A stretch of 64,000 bases of DNA from JAJEEA01 sp965116765 (GCA_965116765.1 OZ220718.1:6014001-6078000), one strand, 5' to 3'; numbered from the stretch's first letter, positions 55,459 through 64,000 are shown. The notes: generated from the sequence alone by a model not told the origin. Numbers and translations: made by a program.

Positions 55459-55565
55459 TGCTCCGTCACGCCATGATTTTCGGGCACGACCCTGACTCTA
55501 TGGCCGTATCGTCAACGACTTGCAGCCACCGCATACCAGAACATTTGGCCGTGGCGCTGCACTAG
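55455..55565 (+). mobile_element. 111-bp MITE-like element, copy 2
   Basis: Ends CTAGTGC...CGTCACG and CGTGGCGCTGCACTAG as imperfect terminal inverted repeats. Internal block ATCGTCAACGACTTGC is shared with the copy at 18664. The right-hand CTAG supplies the TAG stop of the adjacent gene. No coding capacity. Confidence 0.7.
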
Positions 55566-57751
55566 TGGGCCAGCGGGTCGGGGCGGATCTGGAACTTCAC
55601 CAGGTTCCCCTGCGTGCCCTTGCCGCCCTCCGAGTGCCAGACCGCGTTGGTGCCGTAGTCGGCCCAGACCGCGCGGCCCTTCCACCCCGCGTCGGGATCG
55701 TCGATGCGGCCGTCCATGCCCCGCGAGTAGAAGCCCATCGGGTACGGCACGCGCAGGATGACGAACTCCTCCTCCTCGGGCAGGAACGCGAGCAGCGAGT
55801 CGGACGTGCTGCCGGTGGCGATGGGGACGTTGGGCCCCAGCCCCAACGTGTCGTGCTGGTCGACCCAGTTGTAATAGTGGAAGTCGGCGCTGCCGTGGGT
55901 CGTGACCCCCTTCATCTGGGGCCCCGGGGTCGCGTGGAGGGTCCAGCCCTGGGGGCAGTGCTGCCCGGTGGCGGTGGGCCCGTTCAGCACGTCGCACCGG
56001 CCGCGGTCGAAGCTGGCCATGTGTCCGCTGCCCGACAGGGCGGTCCACACGATGCCGTCGGTGCCGATGTCGATGCCCCGGGGCGAGAACCCCTGGATCG
56101 GCGCGTCCGGGTTCTCGAACGGCGGCTGGTAGTACTCGGCGACGCACGTCTCGGGGGGATTGTCCCCGAGCTCGAGCCGCACGATCTGGCCGGGCACGCC
56201 CCCCGAGGCGGCCCAAACGACGCTGTCCGCGGTCGGGTCGGGGACGATGCCGTACCACCCGCCGCCCATCTCCTTGTCGAGGGCGGGGTCGACGTCGCCG
56301 GCGCGGCCCACCCACTCGGTGATGCGGCCGTCGCCGTTGGTGTCGACGATGAGCGGGCACCAGCCCTGCGCGGCCTGCGCGTCGCCGGTCTCCTCGTAGA
56401 TGTCGACGTCGAGCCAGCCGATGACGGGGCCGACCGAGCTAAGGTACAGGCGCTCGCCGTCCTCGAAGCCGAACTGCAGGTGGTGGGTGTTGAAGCAGGT
56501 GTCGATGAGCTCGACGTGCTCCGTCGCCGGATCGTAGTAGGCGACGTGGCGCGCCGCCCGGTTCAGCGGATAGTGCCGCGCATAGGGGTTGTCCGATCCC
56601 TCCCGGCACCACGCGGGGTTGCCGGGGCCGCGGATCTGGTGGGTCATCCACACCCGCCCCTCCGCGTCCATCATCGGGTTGTGCGGGTTCCCCGGGTTGT
56701 TCCAGATGAGCTCGTCGCCCCAGTAGATGGACGGCTCGAGGTTCTCCCGGTCGATGTAGGACCGGAAGTCGCCCTCGCCGGGCGTGTCGCGCACCGGCAG
56801 GACCACCTCGCGCGCCTCGTTGGTGCGCGGGTCGACCCACACCAGCTTGTCGTTGGCGAACTCCACCCCGTAGACGGGGCCGCCGGCGTTTACCCGCGGG
56901 TTCCGCTTGTCGGTCGCTATCTCGTCGTGGATGTAGCCGGCCTCGCCGCCCCACTCCCACAGGGTCAGCACGACGTTGCGCTCGCGCCCCTGGGGCCGCG
57001 GCGGCGCCGGGGGCACCTCGCCGGCCATGATGCGGTCGGTCCAGTCGGCGTACATCGCGATGGCGCGCTCGGCCCCGAAGCGGCGCAGCCCCCCGGCCAT
57101 CAGGGCGCCCCGCTGGCCCACGCGCACGCGGTGCGCCCACGCCGCCTCCGTCGAGTCGAAGTCGCCGGGGTTCAGGACCTCGCGGGTCGCGAGGTTCCCG
57201 AGCTGGTGGCAGAGCTGGCAGCCCTGCTTCAGGCCGTCGATCCAGGCCGCCTGGTGGCGCATGCCCGGCGAGATGCCGTTGCCGGCGTCGCCGGTGCCGG
57301 GGAACTCGTCCTCGGCCGGCACCTCGACGAGCGAGTACCAGTAGTTGGCGGGGTAGACCTGCGCCGCCTCGCGGGCGTCCGCGGCGGGGACCGCGTCGAG
57401 GTCGAGCGTGGCGCCGGGGCGGCCGGAGACCGGCTCGGAGTCCCGGAGGCCGTAGCCGCGCACCCAGATGTCGTACTCGGCGTCGGGAAGGTCCGGCAGC
57501 ACGTAGCGCCCGGCGTCGTCGGTCACCACGATCTTGCGGAACCTCGTGTCGAAGTCGTCGGTCTCGGCGATCACCCAGACCCCCGCCTCGGGCCCGCTCG
57601 GGCTGCGCACCACGCCGCCGACGTCGTCGGCGTCGAGCGGCCCCTGGGCGGTCGCCGCCATCCCCAGCCACAGCGCCGTCGTGGCCGCGATCACCAGCGC
57701 GGCCATGAACGCCGGCATGCCGCCGATACCGCGTATCAGTCGCGTTTGCAT
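55562..57751 (-). CDS. Exported haem/propeller protein with carboxypeptidase-regulatory-like domain
   Basis: 729 residues. Signal peptide ending near GMAATAQ; a beta-sandwich of the carboxypeptidase-regulatory-like type (VRSPSGPEAGVWVIAETDD, VVTDDAGRYVLPDLPDAEYD), one c-type haem motif CQLCH (about residue 180), then a long propeller-like region. Ends PDPLAH with TAG borrowed from a MITE end. Function unknown; resembles virginiamycin-B-lyase-type propellers in outline only. Confidence 0.75.
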   Translation of the reverse strand: MQTRLIRGIGGMPAFMAALVIAATTALWLGMAATAQGPLDADDVGGVVRSPSGPEAGVWVIAETDDFDTRFRKIVVTDDAGRYVLPDLPDAEYDIWVRGYGLRDSEPVSGRPGATLDLDAVPAADAREAAQVYPANYWYSLVEVPAEDEFPGTGDAGNGISPGMRHQAAWIDGLKQGCQLCHQLGNLATREVLNPGDFDSTEAAWAHRVRVGQRGALMAGGLRRFGAERAIAMYADWTDRIMAGEVPPAPPRPQGRERNVVLTLWEWGGEAGYIHDEIATDKRNPRVNAGGPVYGVEFANDKLVWVDPRTNEAREVVLPVRDTPGEGDFRSYIDRENLEPSIYWGDELIWNNPGNPHNPMMDAEGRVWMTHQIRGPGNPAWCREGSDNPYARHYPLNRAARHVAYYDPATEHVELIDTCFNTHHLQFGFEDGERLYLSSVGPVIGWLDVDIYEETGDAQAAQGWCPLIVDTNGDGRITEWVGRAGDVDPALDKEMGGGWYGIVPDPTADSVVWAASGGVPGQIVRLELGDNPPETCVAEYYQPPFENPDAPIQGFSPRGIDIGTDGIVWTALSGSGHMASFDRGRCDVLNGPTATGQHCPQGWTLHATPGPQMKGVTTHGSADFHYYNWVDQHDTLGLGPNVPIATGSTSDSLLAFLPEEEEFVILRVPYPMGFYSRGMDGRIDDPDAGWKGRAVWADYGTNAVWHSEGGKGTQGNLVKFQIRPDPLAH

Positions 57752-57858
57752 CGTCTCGTCTCCCGTTGCGCGCGGACGACGTCGGCCCGGGCCGCGTTCG
57801 CCGCGCGGGTCGTCGGACTTGTCGTCCGTTCCCCTGAAGCCGTCGCAGAGGTTCCGCT

Positions 57859-57903
57859 ACGTTTCGACGTTGGTACGTTGTAACACGGTCGTCGCCGTGT
57901 CAA
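57859..57903 (-). promoter_or_regulatory. Promoter with three 8-bp-spaced ACGTT repeats
   Basis: TTGACA (57898-57903) and TACAAC (57877-57882) on the minus strand with a 15-base spacer. On the plus strand ACGTT occurs at 57859, 57867 and 57875, exactly eight bases apart, overlapping the -10 and the start of transcription; looks like an operator. Confidence 0.5.
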
Positions 57904-57958
57904 TCCCGGAGTCGTGCGGTTCCGCGGACGAGCTCCATCGACCGTCGCGGTCCATGGC

Positions 57959-59401
57959 TCAGGCGGATGTCACGAGCGGCGGCCGGCGGCTCCGGCAGTC
58001 GGTGGCCTGCTCGAAGGCGTGTGCGATCTGAAGCACGCCGAGATCGTCGTACGGGCGGCCGACGATCTGCAGCCCCACCGGGAGGCCGGCCGGGGTGAAC
58101 CCGCAGGGCACAGAGATCGCGGGCAACCCGGTGGCGCTGACGAGGTAGCACGACTTCATCCAGTCGAGGTAGGTGGGCAGGGCCTGGCCGGCGATCTCCG
58201 TGACGTAGGGCTGGTCGACGTCGAACGGGGCGACCTGGGCCACCGTCGTCGCCAGGAAGTCGTGCTCGGCGAACCAGGCGCCGAGGCGGCGATGGAGGGC
58301 CGCGCGACGGCGCTCGGCGTCGGCGATCCGGGGGCCCCGGAGGGCGCGGCCGGCCTCGATGTTCCAGACGACGGTGTCCTTGAGGACGCCGGGATGGCGG
58401 TCGAGGATGGGTCCGAACGCGAGGTCGAAGTACCAGGCCCGCCAGGTGGTGAAGACCTCGTGGGCGCCGTCGAGGTCCGGTGCGCTTTCGTCGGTGACGC
58501 ATCCGAGGTCCTCGAGGACGGCGCGGCCGCTCTCGAGGACGGCCAGCACTTCGGGCTCCACCGGCAGGCCGCCGAGGTCGGGCGACCAGCCGATGCGGGC
58601 GCCGTCGAGGTCGCGCCCGAGGTTGTCCCGGGTGGCGACGGGCGGCACGGTCACCGACAGCGGCGCCCGCGGGTCGGGGCCCGCGATGGCGTCGAACAGG
58701 AGGGCGGCGTCGGCCACGGTGCGGGCCATCGGGCCGTGGACGTGGAACGAGAACCACGGGGCGGCGCTGGGCCAGCGCGGCACGCGGCCCGACGAGGGGC
58801 GGAACCCGACGACGTTGCAGAAGCTGGCGGGGTTGCGCAGCGAGCCCCCGAAGTCGCTGCCGTCGGCGATGGGCACCATGCCGGTGGCGAGGGCGACCGC
58901 GGCCCCGCCGCTGCTGCCCCCGCACGTCTTCGACAGGTCCCAGGGGTTGCGGGTTGCGCCGAACACCTCGTTGAAGGTCTGCGAGCCGGCCCCCAGCTCC
59001 GGCGTGTTGGTCTTGCCGACGGTGATGGCGCCGGCCTGCCGCTCGCGCTCGACGATGAGGGCGGTCTCGTCGGGCACGTGGTGCTCGAAGGCGCGACTCC
59101 CGAACGTGGTGCGGATGCCCGCGGTGACGAAGAGGTCCTTGTGGGCCACGGGCAGGCCGTGCAGGGGGCCGACCTCACGGCCCGCCGCGAGGGCCGCGTC
59201 GGCGGCGTCGGCCGCGTCGAGGGCGGCGTCGGCCACACAGGTCACGATGGCGTTGACGCGGGGGTTGATGCGCTCGTAGCGGGCGAGATGCGCCTGCACG
59301 ACCTCGCGCGCCGACACTGCCCGGCTACGGAGCAACTCGGACAAACGCCGGGCGGTCAGGTCGCAGAGTTCTTCGGTCGGGTCGGACGTGGGGTCGGGCA
59401 T
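57959..59401 (-). CDS. Amidase (amidase-signature family)
   Basis: 480 residues. GLPVAHKDLF (catalytic Lys), KTCGGSSGGAAVALATGM (Ser) and DGSDFGGSLRNPASFC (nucleophile Ser in GGS) complete the Ser-Ser-Lys triad. Hydrolyses a carboxamide; substrate unknown. Not GatA: no gatB/C nearby. A -10-like TACACT sits nine bases before ATG 59401. Confidence 0.9.
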   Translation of the reverse strand: MPDPTSDPTEELCDLTARRLSELLRSRAVSAREVVQAHLARYERINPRVNAIVTCVADAALDAADAADAALAAGREVGPLHGLPVAHKDLFVTAGIRTTFGSRAFEHHVPDETALIVERERQAGAITVGKTNTPELGAGSQTFNEVFGATRNPWDLSKTCGGSSGGAAVALATGMVPIADGSDFGGSLRNPASFCNVVGFRPSSGRVPRWPSAAPWFSFHVHGPMARTVADAALLFDAIAGPDPRAPLSVTVPPVATRDNLGRDLDGARIGWSPDLGGLPVEPEVLAVLESGRAVLEDLGCVTDESAPDLDGAHEVFTTWRAWYFDLAFGPILDRHPGVLKDTVVWNIEAGRALRGPRIADAERRRAALHRRLGAWFAEHDFLATTVAQVAPFDVDQPYVTEIAGQALPTYLDWMKSCYLVSATGLPAISVPCGFTPAGLPVGLQIVGRPYDDLGVLQIAHAFEQATDCRSRRPPLVTSA

Positions 59402-59482
59402 CGGCCCGCCAGTGTACACGCCTCTGAGGGGCGGGACTCTCGGCGTCGGGCGCCCTGCGACAAGGCGTGACGCAGGAGGCCG

Positions 59483-60076
59483 TCAGGATCCGCCGGCGCC
59501 GTTGGGGCCGGGCCGGCGCGGCTCTCCGTGCCAGGCCGACACCCAGGCGGTGCCGAGCCGCGCCCACGCGCCGGTGGCGTGGGCGGCCCAGAGGGTCGGC
59601 TGCAGGGCCCAGTGGGCGACCCGGGCCGGGCCGGTCTCGCGCCGGGTGTAGGCGACTGCCTGCTTCGGCGGCGACAGCAGGGCCTCGCCTACCAGCACCT
59701 CCTGGCCGTCCTGGTTGGCGCACACGGTCTTCAGCCGCACGCGGTTCCGTTCGGCCAGCCGCTCGACGACCTCGACCCGCGCGGTGATGCGGTCGCCGAA
59801 GTAGACGGGCCGGGGGAACGCCATCTCCTGGCGAACGTAGATGCAGCCGGGTCCCGGCAGCCGAGTGCCCAGTACGGCGGAGACCAGAGCGGCCGTCCAC
59901 ATGCCGGGAACGATGGGCTTCCCGAAGCGGGTCGAGGCGGCGTACTCGTAGTCCCGGTGAATGGGGTTGTGGTCGCCGATCGAGTCGATGAACTCGGCCA
60001 CGTCCCCGGCGGTGGCGACGCGGGTCAGCTCCGCGTTGTCGCCGACGGCCAGGTCTTTCAGAGGGCGTCCTCGCAT
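59483..60076 (-). CDS. MaoC-like (R)-hydratase beside the PHA genes
   Basis: 197 residues. Hot-dog fold with hydratase motif DHNPIHRDYEYAASTRFGKPIVPGM. MaoC/PhaJ enzymes make (R)-3-hydroxyacyl-CoA from enoyl-CoA, the substrate of PHA synthase. The C-terminus has an extra helical tail (WALQPTLWAAHATGAWARLG). Same strand as phaE, which ends 293 bases upstream; that gap holds nothing recognised. Confidence 0.85.
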   Translation of the reverse strand: MRGRPLKDLAVGDNAELTRVATAGDVAEFIDSIGDHNPIHRDYEYAASTRFGKPIVPGMWTAALVSAVLGTRLPGPGCIYVRQEMAFPRPVYFGDRITARVEVVERLAERNRVRLKTVCANQDGQEVLVGEALLSPPKQAVAYTRRETGPARVAHWALQPTLWAAHATGAWARLGTAWVSAWHGEPRRPGPNGAGGS

Positions 60077-60369
60077 CGGTTCCGTCCATCTCCGGCCGCG
60101 CCGGCGATCGACCGGCCGCGGCGCAATGGTCGCATGCATTCCGCCGCCGTCCACGCCCCGCAACCTCGGGGCTGACGGCGGCGCCGCCAGTATGGTGCGT
60201 CACCGCTGCCCAGGTACCGAGGGCCTTCCCGACCCTGATCGGTGTCTCACGGCGCCGGCGCCGGCATTGCATCCGGATCCGCAGGCTTCGGGTCCGGGCC
60301 TCCTGCGGACGGTAGTCCATCTGGACCGAACGCCTTCTCGATGCGCCGGCATGGTGCATCCGGCCGCCG

Positions 60370-61614
60370 TCACGCCCGACGCTTCCGCGTCTTCGCGGCG
60401 CCGGCCCCGGTCCTGGTCGCGGCGCTTCGGGTCTTTGCGGCTCCGGTCTTCGCGGCGCTGCTTCCGGTCTTCGCGGTGCCGGCTCCGGTCCTGGTCGCGC
60501 CGGCTCCGGTCTTCGCGGCGCTGCTTCCGGTCTTCGCGGTGCCGGCTCCGGTCCTGGTCGCGCCGGCTCCGGTCTTCGTCGTGCCGCGCCTGCTCGTCGT
60601 GGCGCCGCGCCCGGCCGTCGTGCCGCTGCGTCCGGCCTTCGCTGCGGCGCCGCCGGTGTTCGCGGCGCGGCTCGTCTTCGCGGCGGCTCCGCCGCCTGCC
60701 GTCGCCGTGCCGCCGGCCGGCCGCCGCGGCGCGGAGCCGTCCGTTGCGGGGGGCGGGGCGGGCGGCCCGCTCCGGAGACCCTCGATCTGGCTCACCAGCG
60801 CCTCGAGCCGGTCCCCCAGGTCCATCATCCGAGGACTGTCCCGGAGGCCCTCGATCTTGTTCTCGAGCGCCTCGAGGCGGTCCCCCGGGTCAGTCATCCG
60901 AGGACTGTTCCGGAGCTCCTCGATCTTGTTCTCAGTGCCCGAGCCGGTCTCCGAGGTCCACCATCCGAGGACTGTTCGGGAGTCCTCGATCTTGTTCTCC
61001 AGTGCCGCGAGCCGGTCTCCGAGGTCCACCATCCGAGGACTGTTCGGGAGTCCCTCGATCTTGTTGTCCAGCGCCGCGAGCCGGTCTCCGACGTCCATCG
61101 GCCGAGGGTCGTTCCGAACGCCCTCCAGCTTGTCCTCGAGCGCCTCGAGCCGGTCCTCGAGGTCCATCATCTGCCGCGACAGGCCGACGACCTGATCGCG
61201 CGACGGCAGGCCGACGGCGTCGATTGCGGCCTTGCCGGAGCGCGCCGCCGCCTGGCGGGCCTTGCCCTGGATGGTCAGGAACTGGTCGAGGGTCTTGCCG
61301 AGGGCTTCCGCGAACGCCTCGGTTCCCATCGCCTTCTCGAGGGCCCGGCTCCAGGCCGCGATCCAGTCGTCGAGAAACCGCTTCCACTGAGCGAGCACCT
61401 GGGGATCGACGGGTCCCGCCCCCGGGAACGGGGGCGCGTTCATGGGGCCGAGGTTCGAGAGCTGGCGCCAGAACTGCATCGGGTCCGGCGGGGGCGGGAC
61501 GTGGCCCTGGCTCGCCATCTGTCGAACCGTCCTGATCCACGCGTCGGTTCCCGCCTCCACCTGCTTGCGCCACTGCGCGAACAGGTCGTCGCGGTCCGAA
61601 GTGGGGTCTGACAT
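60370..61614 (-). CDS. phaE: PHA synthase subunit PhaE with repeat arrays
   Basis: 414 residues, AGGGAG before ATG. N-terminal PhaE domain (QWRKQVEAGTDAWIRTVRQM, QWKRFLDDWIAAWSRALEKAM, KARQAAARSGKAAID). From about 170 come several 23-residue coiled-coil units (DRLAALENKIEGLPNSPRM), then a basic Ala/Lys/Thr/Gly tail with a 21-residue unit repeated. One coiled-coil unit is read out of phase between two indels that cancel (residues TVLGWWTSETGSG). PhaE pairs with PhaC in class III synthase. The 69-bp and 63-bp DNA repeats make this gene prone to length change. Confidence 0.88.
   Translation of the reverse strand: MSDPTSDRDDLFAQWRKQVEAGTDAWIRTVRQMASQGHVPPPPDPMQFWRQLSNLGPMNAPPFPGAGPVDPQVLAQWKRFLDDWIAAWSRALEKAMGTEAFAEALGKTLDQFLTIQGKARQAAARSGKAAIDAVGLPSRDQVVGLSRQMMDLEDRLEALEDKLEGVRNDPRPMDVGDRLAALDNKIEGLPNSPRMVDLGDRLAALENKIEDSRTVLGWWTSETGSGTENKIEELRNSPRMTDPGDRLEALENKIEGLRDSPRMMDLGDRLEALVSQIEGLRSGPPAPPPATDGSAPRRPAGGTATAGGGAAAKTSRAANTGGAAAKAGRSGTTAGRGATTSRRGTTKTGAGATRTGAGTAKTGSSAAKTGAGATRTGAGTAKTGSSAAKTGAAKTRSAATRTGAGAAKTRKRRA
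60439..60564 (-). repeat. 63-bp direct repeat in phaE tail
   Basis: Two identical-looking 63-bp units (60439-60501, 60502-60564) encode the basic tail of PhaE (TRTGAGTAKTGSSAAK per unit). Confidence 0.8.
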
Positions 61615-61687
61615 TGCGAAGCTCCCTTGGGGCGGTGACGAGACTCACCTTGCCGCGCCGGCAGGCCCGGAAGACAGTCGGCTCTTC

Positions 61688-62767
61688 CTACGACCGCGCC
61701 GCGAGCCAGCTCGCCACGTGCGGCCAGCAGTCGCGCGACGCGCTGCGGCCGGCGATGAGCGAGATGTGCCCGCCGGGCAGCTCCATGTAGTCCTTGTCCC
61801 GGCTGCCGACGAGGTCGACGAGGGCCCTGACCCCCGCCGGCGGGGCGATGTTGTCGTCGCGGGCCCCGACCACGAGGAGGGGGCAGGTGATGCTGCCCAC
61901 GTCGACGGCCTGCCCGTTGAGACTGAGCGTGCCCTGCGCCAGGCGGTTCTCCTGGTAGAAGTCCTTGACCCACTGCCGGAAGAACTCGCCGGGAAACGGG
62001 ACGTAACCGTTGGCCCACTTCTGGAGCGCCTTGTAGCCTTCGAGGTAACGGTCGTTCCAGGCGTTCCACCAGAGGTTGAGGCCCGTGCTCAGGTCCATGG
62101 TGGGCCGGAGCAGCTTGAAGCCGAGCTGCACCATCTCGGCCGGCATCTGCCCCATCGTGTCGACCAGCTTGTCGACGTCGAAGTAGCGGCGGTCGAGCCA
62201 GCAGCCGAACAGGCCCGCGTGCGAGAAGTCGATGGGGCCGGCGAGGTTGACGAGGTTCCGGACCGGGAAGTCGGGGTGGCTGCCGAGAAAGCTGACCGCG
62301 AGCGGCGCGCCCATGCAGTAGCCCACCACCGAGCACGCCTCCGCGTCGGCGTCGGCCAGCAGCTTCCGCCCCATGCGGGGCAGGATGCGGGTGGCGCAGT
62401 CGGCGAACGTCAGGTGGTCGTCCTCGGGGCCGAAGACGCCCCAGTCGAGGAGATAGAACGGGAACCCCTGCTCGACCATGTAGCCGATGAAGCTGGCCTG
62501 GGGCAGGAGGTCGAAGACGGTGGGGCGGCTGATGCCGAGGTTCGGCACGAAGAGCACCGGCGTGTCGTGGCCGGCCTCGCCGTCGTAGCGGTAGAGGCGC
62601 GCCTTGTGCTTGCGGTAGACCTCGCGGCGCGGGCTCTGCCCGACCGCGGGCTCGTTGGACTCGGCCACGAGCTCGCCGATGTTGCGCACGCGCTGCATGG
62701 TGCGCTCGATCTCGGTCTGCCAGGCCGACCAGGCGTTCTCGCCGCCGGGGGTGGACTGCACCGACAT
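61688..62767 (-). CDS. phaC: Class III PHA synthase catalytic subunit
   Basis: 359 residues. Lipase-like box GYCMGA with nucleophile Cys 151, Asp in GARDDNIAP (about 304), His in LPGGHISL (about 334): positions match class III enzymes. Polymerises (R)-3-hydroxyacyl-CoA. ATG 62767 is preferred because GGAGG lies nine bases before it; an ATG nine bases upstream sits directly on the same site. Needs PhaE, encoded downstream. Confidence 0.94.
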   Translation of the reverse strand: MSVQSTPGGENAWSAWQTEIERTMQRVRNIGELVAESNEPAVGQSPRREVYRKHKARLYRYDGEAGHDTPVLFVPNLGISRPTVFDLLPQASFIGYMVEQGFPFYLLDWGVFGPEDDHLTFADCATRILPRMGRKLLADADAEACSVVGYCMGAPLAVSFLGSHPDFPVRNLVNLAGPIDFSHAGLFGCWLDRRYFDVDKLVDTMGQMPAEMVQLGFKLLRPTMDLSTGLNLWWNAWNDRYLEGYKALQKWANGYVPFPGEFFRQWVKDFYQENRLAQGTLSLNGQAVDVGSITCPLLVVGARDDNIAPPAGVRALVDLVGSRDKDYMELPGGHISLIAGRSASRDCWPHVASWLAARS

Positions 62768-62796
62768 GCCGGTCATCTCCTCCGCGAAACGAGCAA

Positions 62797-63333
62797 CTAC
62801 GCGGCGCTCTTGGCGGCCGGTCTCGCCTTCGCGGCGGTCCGGGTTCCCTTCGGCACCGCGTCGGCCGCGCGCTCGGTCCACATCTGCGCCCACGCCGACT
62901 GGGCCGCGCTGACCTTCTCCACCGACTCCTGCCACGCCGCGAACAGCTTCTGGTTCTCGTCGTCGATGGTGCCCAGCATCTTCACCGGCACCGCCTTGCG
63001 GACCATGCCGAACCAGCTCTCCCACAGCTCGCTCTGGGCCTCGGTCCAGCGGTTGCCGAGGGCCTGCGTCTGCTCGGCCCAGTCCAGCAGGTCCTTGGGA
63101 ACGCCGGGGACGGCCGACGCGCTGTCGGCGAGGCTGCCGACGACCGCCTTCTGCGTCTCGAGGCCGTTCTTGACCGCCTCTTCCCAGGTGTCGACGGCCT
63201 TCCGCCAGGTCTCGGCGAGCTGGGCCTGGCTGGCCTGCTGCTCGGTCGCCTCGGCCCAGCTGCTCCACAGCTTCTTCTGGGTGTCCGTCCACGCCTGCAG
63301 CATGTCGTCGGTCTGCTTGGTCCAGTTGATCAT
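62797..63333 (-). CDS. Phasin-like granule protein
   Basis: 178 residues with GAAGGAG before ATG. Helical, tryptophan-rich heptads (WTDTQKKLWSSWAEATEQQ, WRKAVDTWEEAVKNGLETQK) and a basic Lys/Ala tail (RTAAKARPAAKSAA). Position first in the operon before phaC and amphipathic helices suggest a granule-coating phasin; no family motif is strict. Confidence 0.75.
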   Translation of the reverse strand: MINWTKQTDDMLQAWTDTQKKLWSSWAEATEQQASQAQLAETWRKAVDTWEEAVKNGLETQKAVVGSLADSASAVPGVPKDLLDWAEQTQALGNRWTEAQSELWESWFGMVRKAVPVKMLGTIDDENQKLFAAWQESVEKVSAAQSAWAQMWTERAADAVPKGTRTAAKARPAAKSAA

Positions 63334-63449
63334 GGGATTCTCCTTCAAAACCGCGGGTGCGAGCCTTCGCCGACGTCCGCGTGCGGTACGGACGCCGCGC
63401 GCGCGGGTCCGGTCGTCGATGGACGAGCGAATGGTAACAAGGGATGATA

Positions 63450-63475
63450 ACTTTTGCAAGCAATTTCCGGAGGCG
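63450..63475 (-). promoter_or_regulatory. Phasin promoter region with TTGC-N2-GCAA palindrome
   Basis: An AT-rich island (63430-63470) in otherwise GC-rich DNA, with TTGCAAGCAA (63454-63463), a palindrome reminiscent of PhaR-type operators in PHA operons. Candidate -35 and -10 lie within it. Confidence 0.4.
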
Positions 63476-63509
63476 CTCGAAGGCGGCGCGCGAACGGCGC
63501 GGCGGCGGG

Positions 63510-63872
63510 TCACCCGGCGGCGTCGTTCACCTTGCGGAACGACTCGTACATCTCGACGAGCATCTCGCGCTGGCGGGCCGACAGGTAGGGGTCGCGGCGG
63601 ATCGCCTCGACGACGTCGCTCGCCTCGCCGTCGGACGGGTCGAGGATGCCGGCCTGGGCGTACAGCGTCTCGGCCGATATCTCCAGCCCGTCGGCGAGGG
63701 CCTTGAGGACGAAGCTGCTGGGGTTCCGGAGGCCGCGCTCGATCTGGCTGAGATAGGCGTTGGAGATGCCGCACACGTCGGCGAGCTGGCGGACCGACAG
63801 GTGGCCGAGCTCGCGCTGGCGGCGGATGAACTCGCCGAGGCCGACGTCGGGACCGGATCGCTTGACGGTCAT
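63510..63872 (-). CDS. XRE-family helix-turn-helix regulator
   Basis: 120 residues. FIRRQRELGHLSVRQLADVCGISNAYLSQIERGLRNPS is the HTH; SAETLYAQAGIL and a C-terminal helix follow. Upstream of, and co-directional with, the phasin and PHA synthase genes, so it may control PHA synthesis. Nothing recognisable follows to the right edge (63873-64000). Confidence 0.88.
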   Translation of the reverse strand: MTVKRSGPDVGLGEFIRRQRELGHLSVRQLADVCGISNAYLSQIERGLRNPSSFVLKALADGLEISAETLYAQAGILDPSDGEASDVVEAIRRDPYLSARQREMLVEMYESFRKVNDAAG

Positions 63873-64000
63873 GCCGGCTTCCGGACGGGGCTGCCTCTCC
63901 CTCGTCGCGCTTTGTCAGCGGGCGCTCCGGCGATCCGCCGGCGCCCTCCGGGCGCGGTGCAACGCCGAGCTCTCACCGCGGGCGGCTACATCTCCAGGCC

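Noticed and set aside
59483..63872. Prophage or biosynthetic gene cluster
   Set aside because: The block is a plain PHA operon; no phage structural, integrase or NRPS/PKS genes in the window.

Overview
High-GC (roughly 70%) bacterial chromosome segment, most likely from an Acidobacteriota MAG near the Vicinamibacteria. The best taxonomic hints are a PadR regulator followed by an 'acidobacterial duplicated orphan permease' (ADOP), a lone C-terminal remnant of an acidobacterial-type protein, and surface proteins of that group (an HExxH/TolB/beta-barrel fusion, a heme-bearing carboxypeptidase-regulatory-like protein). I see no rRNA, tRNA, CRISPR array, prophage or complete IS.

Layout. 1-9 kb: end of a YpdA-type flavin reductase, a LON-substrate-binding gene with a frameshift, a VWA/MoxR-AAA pair, an exported M49-like metallopeptidase (frameshifted), dihydrolipoyl dehydrogenase and lipoyl synthase. 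9.5-18.5 kb: ferredoxin-nuoB-nuoI mini-operon, exported TPR protein with two retropepsin-like domains, the giant HExxH/TolB/barrel protein, a TlpA-like thioredoxin, small proteins and a DUF72 protein. 18.6-31.7 kb: alpha/beta hydrolase, DinB, YvcK-like protein, stand-alone LigD phosphoesterase, SSS symporter, YggX, MFS exporter, molybdopterin oxidoreductase, DUF3810 peptidase, metF. 32-40 kb: OPT transporter coupled to a PqqD-like protein, then nadE, dut, DUF3014, CHRD-cytochrome c and a CoA-transferase. 40-49 kb: monomeric isocitrate dehydrogenase, gamma-glutamyltransferase, thiolase, DASS transporter, D-aminoacylase-like lipoprotein and a gutted AAA/PD-(D/E)XK gene. 49-59.4 kb: small aspartic protease, PadR-ADOP operon, Phd-PIN toxin-antitoxin pair, patatin, heme/propeller surface protein, amidase. 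59.5-63.9 kb: polyhydroxyalkanoate (PHA) locus with MaoC hydratase, PhaE, PhaC, a phasin-like protein and an XRE regulator.

How genes work together. The PHA block holds a class III synthase (PhaC+PhaE), a granule protein, a MaoC hydratase that could supply (R)-3-hydroxyacyl-CoA and a regulator; the thiolase at 44.7 kb could feed the same pathway. Lipoyl synthase and dihydrolipoyl dehydrogenase lie end to end. Ferredoxin, NuoB and NuoI form a detached complex I electron-exit module.

The most unusual content is non-coding. An 88-bp element bounded by CTAG and ending in a 37-bp near-perfect hairpin recurs in intact and decayed form at about seven places, often at gene 3' ends, where it supplies stop codons. 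A 111-bp MITE-like element is inserted at the CTAG sites of that element in both visible copies. Further oddities are a 17-bp tandem array that appears grown from the last codons of dut, a collapsed tandem duplication at 47.4-47.6 kb, repeat arrays inside phaE with compensating indels, and many -10 boxes 6-8 nt before the start codon, pointing to common leaderless transcription. Three genes are broken by one-base changes in G/C homopolymers and may be sequencing artefacts.
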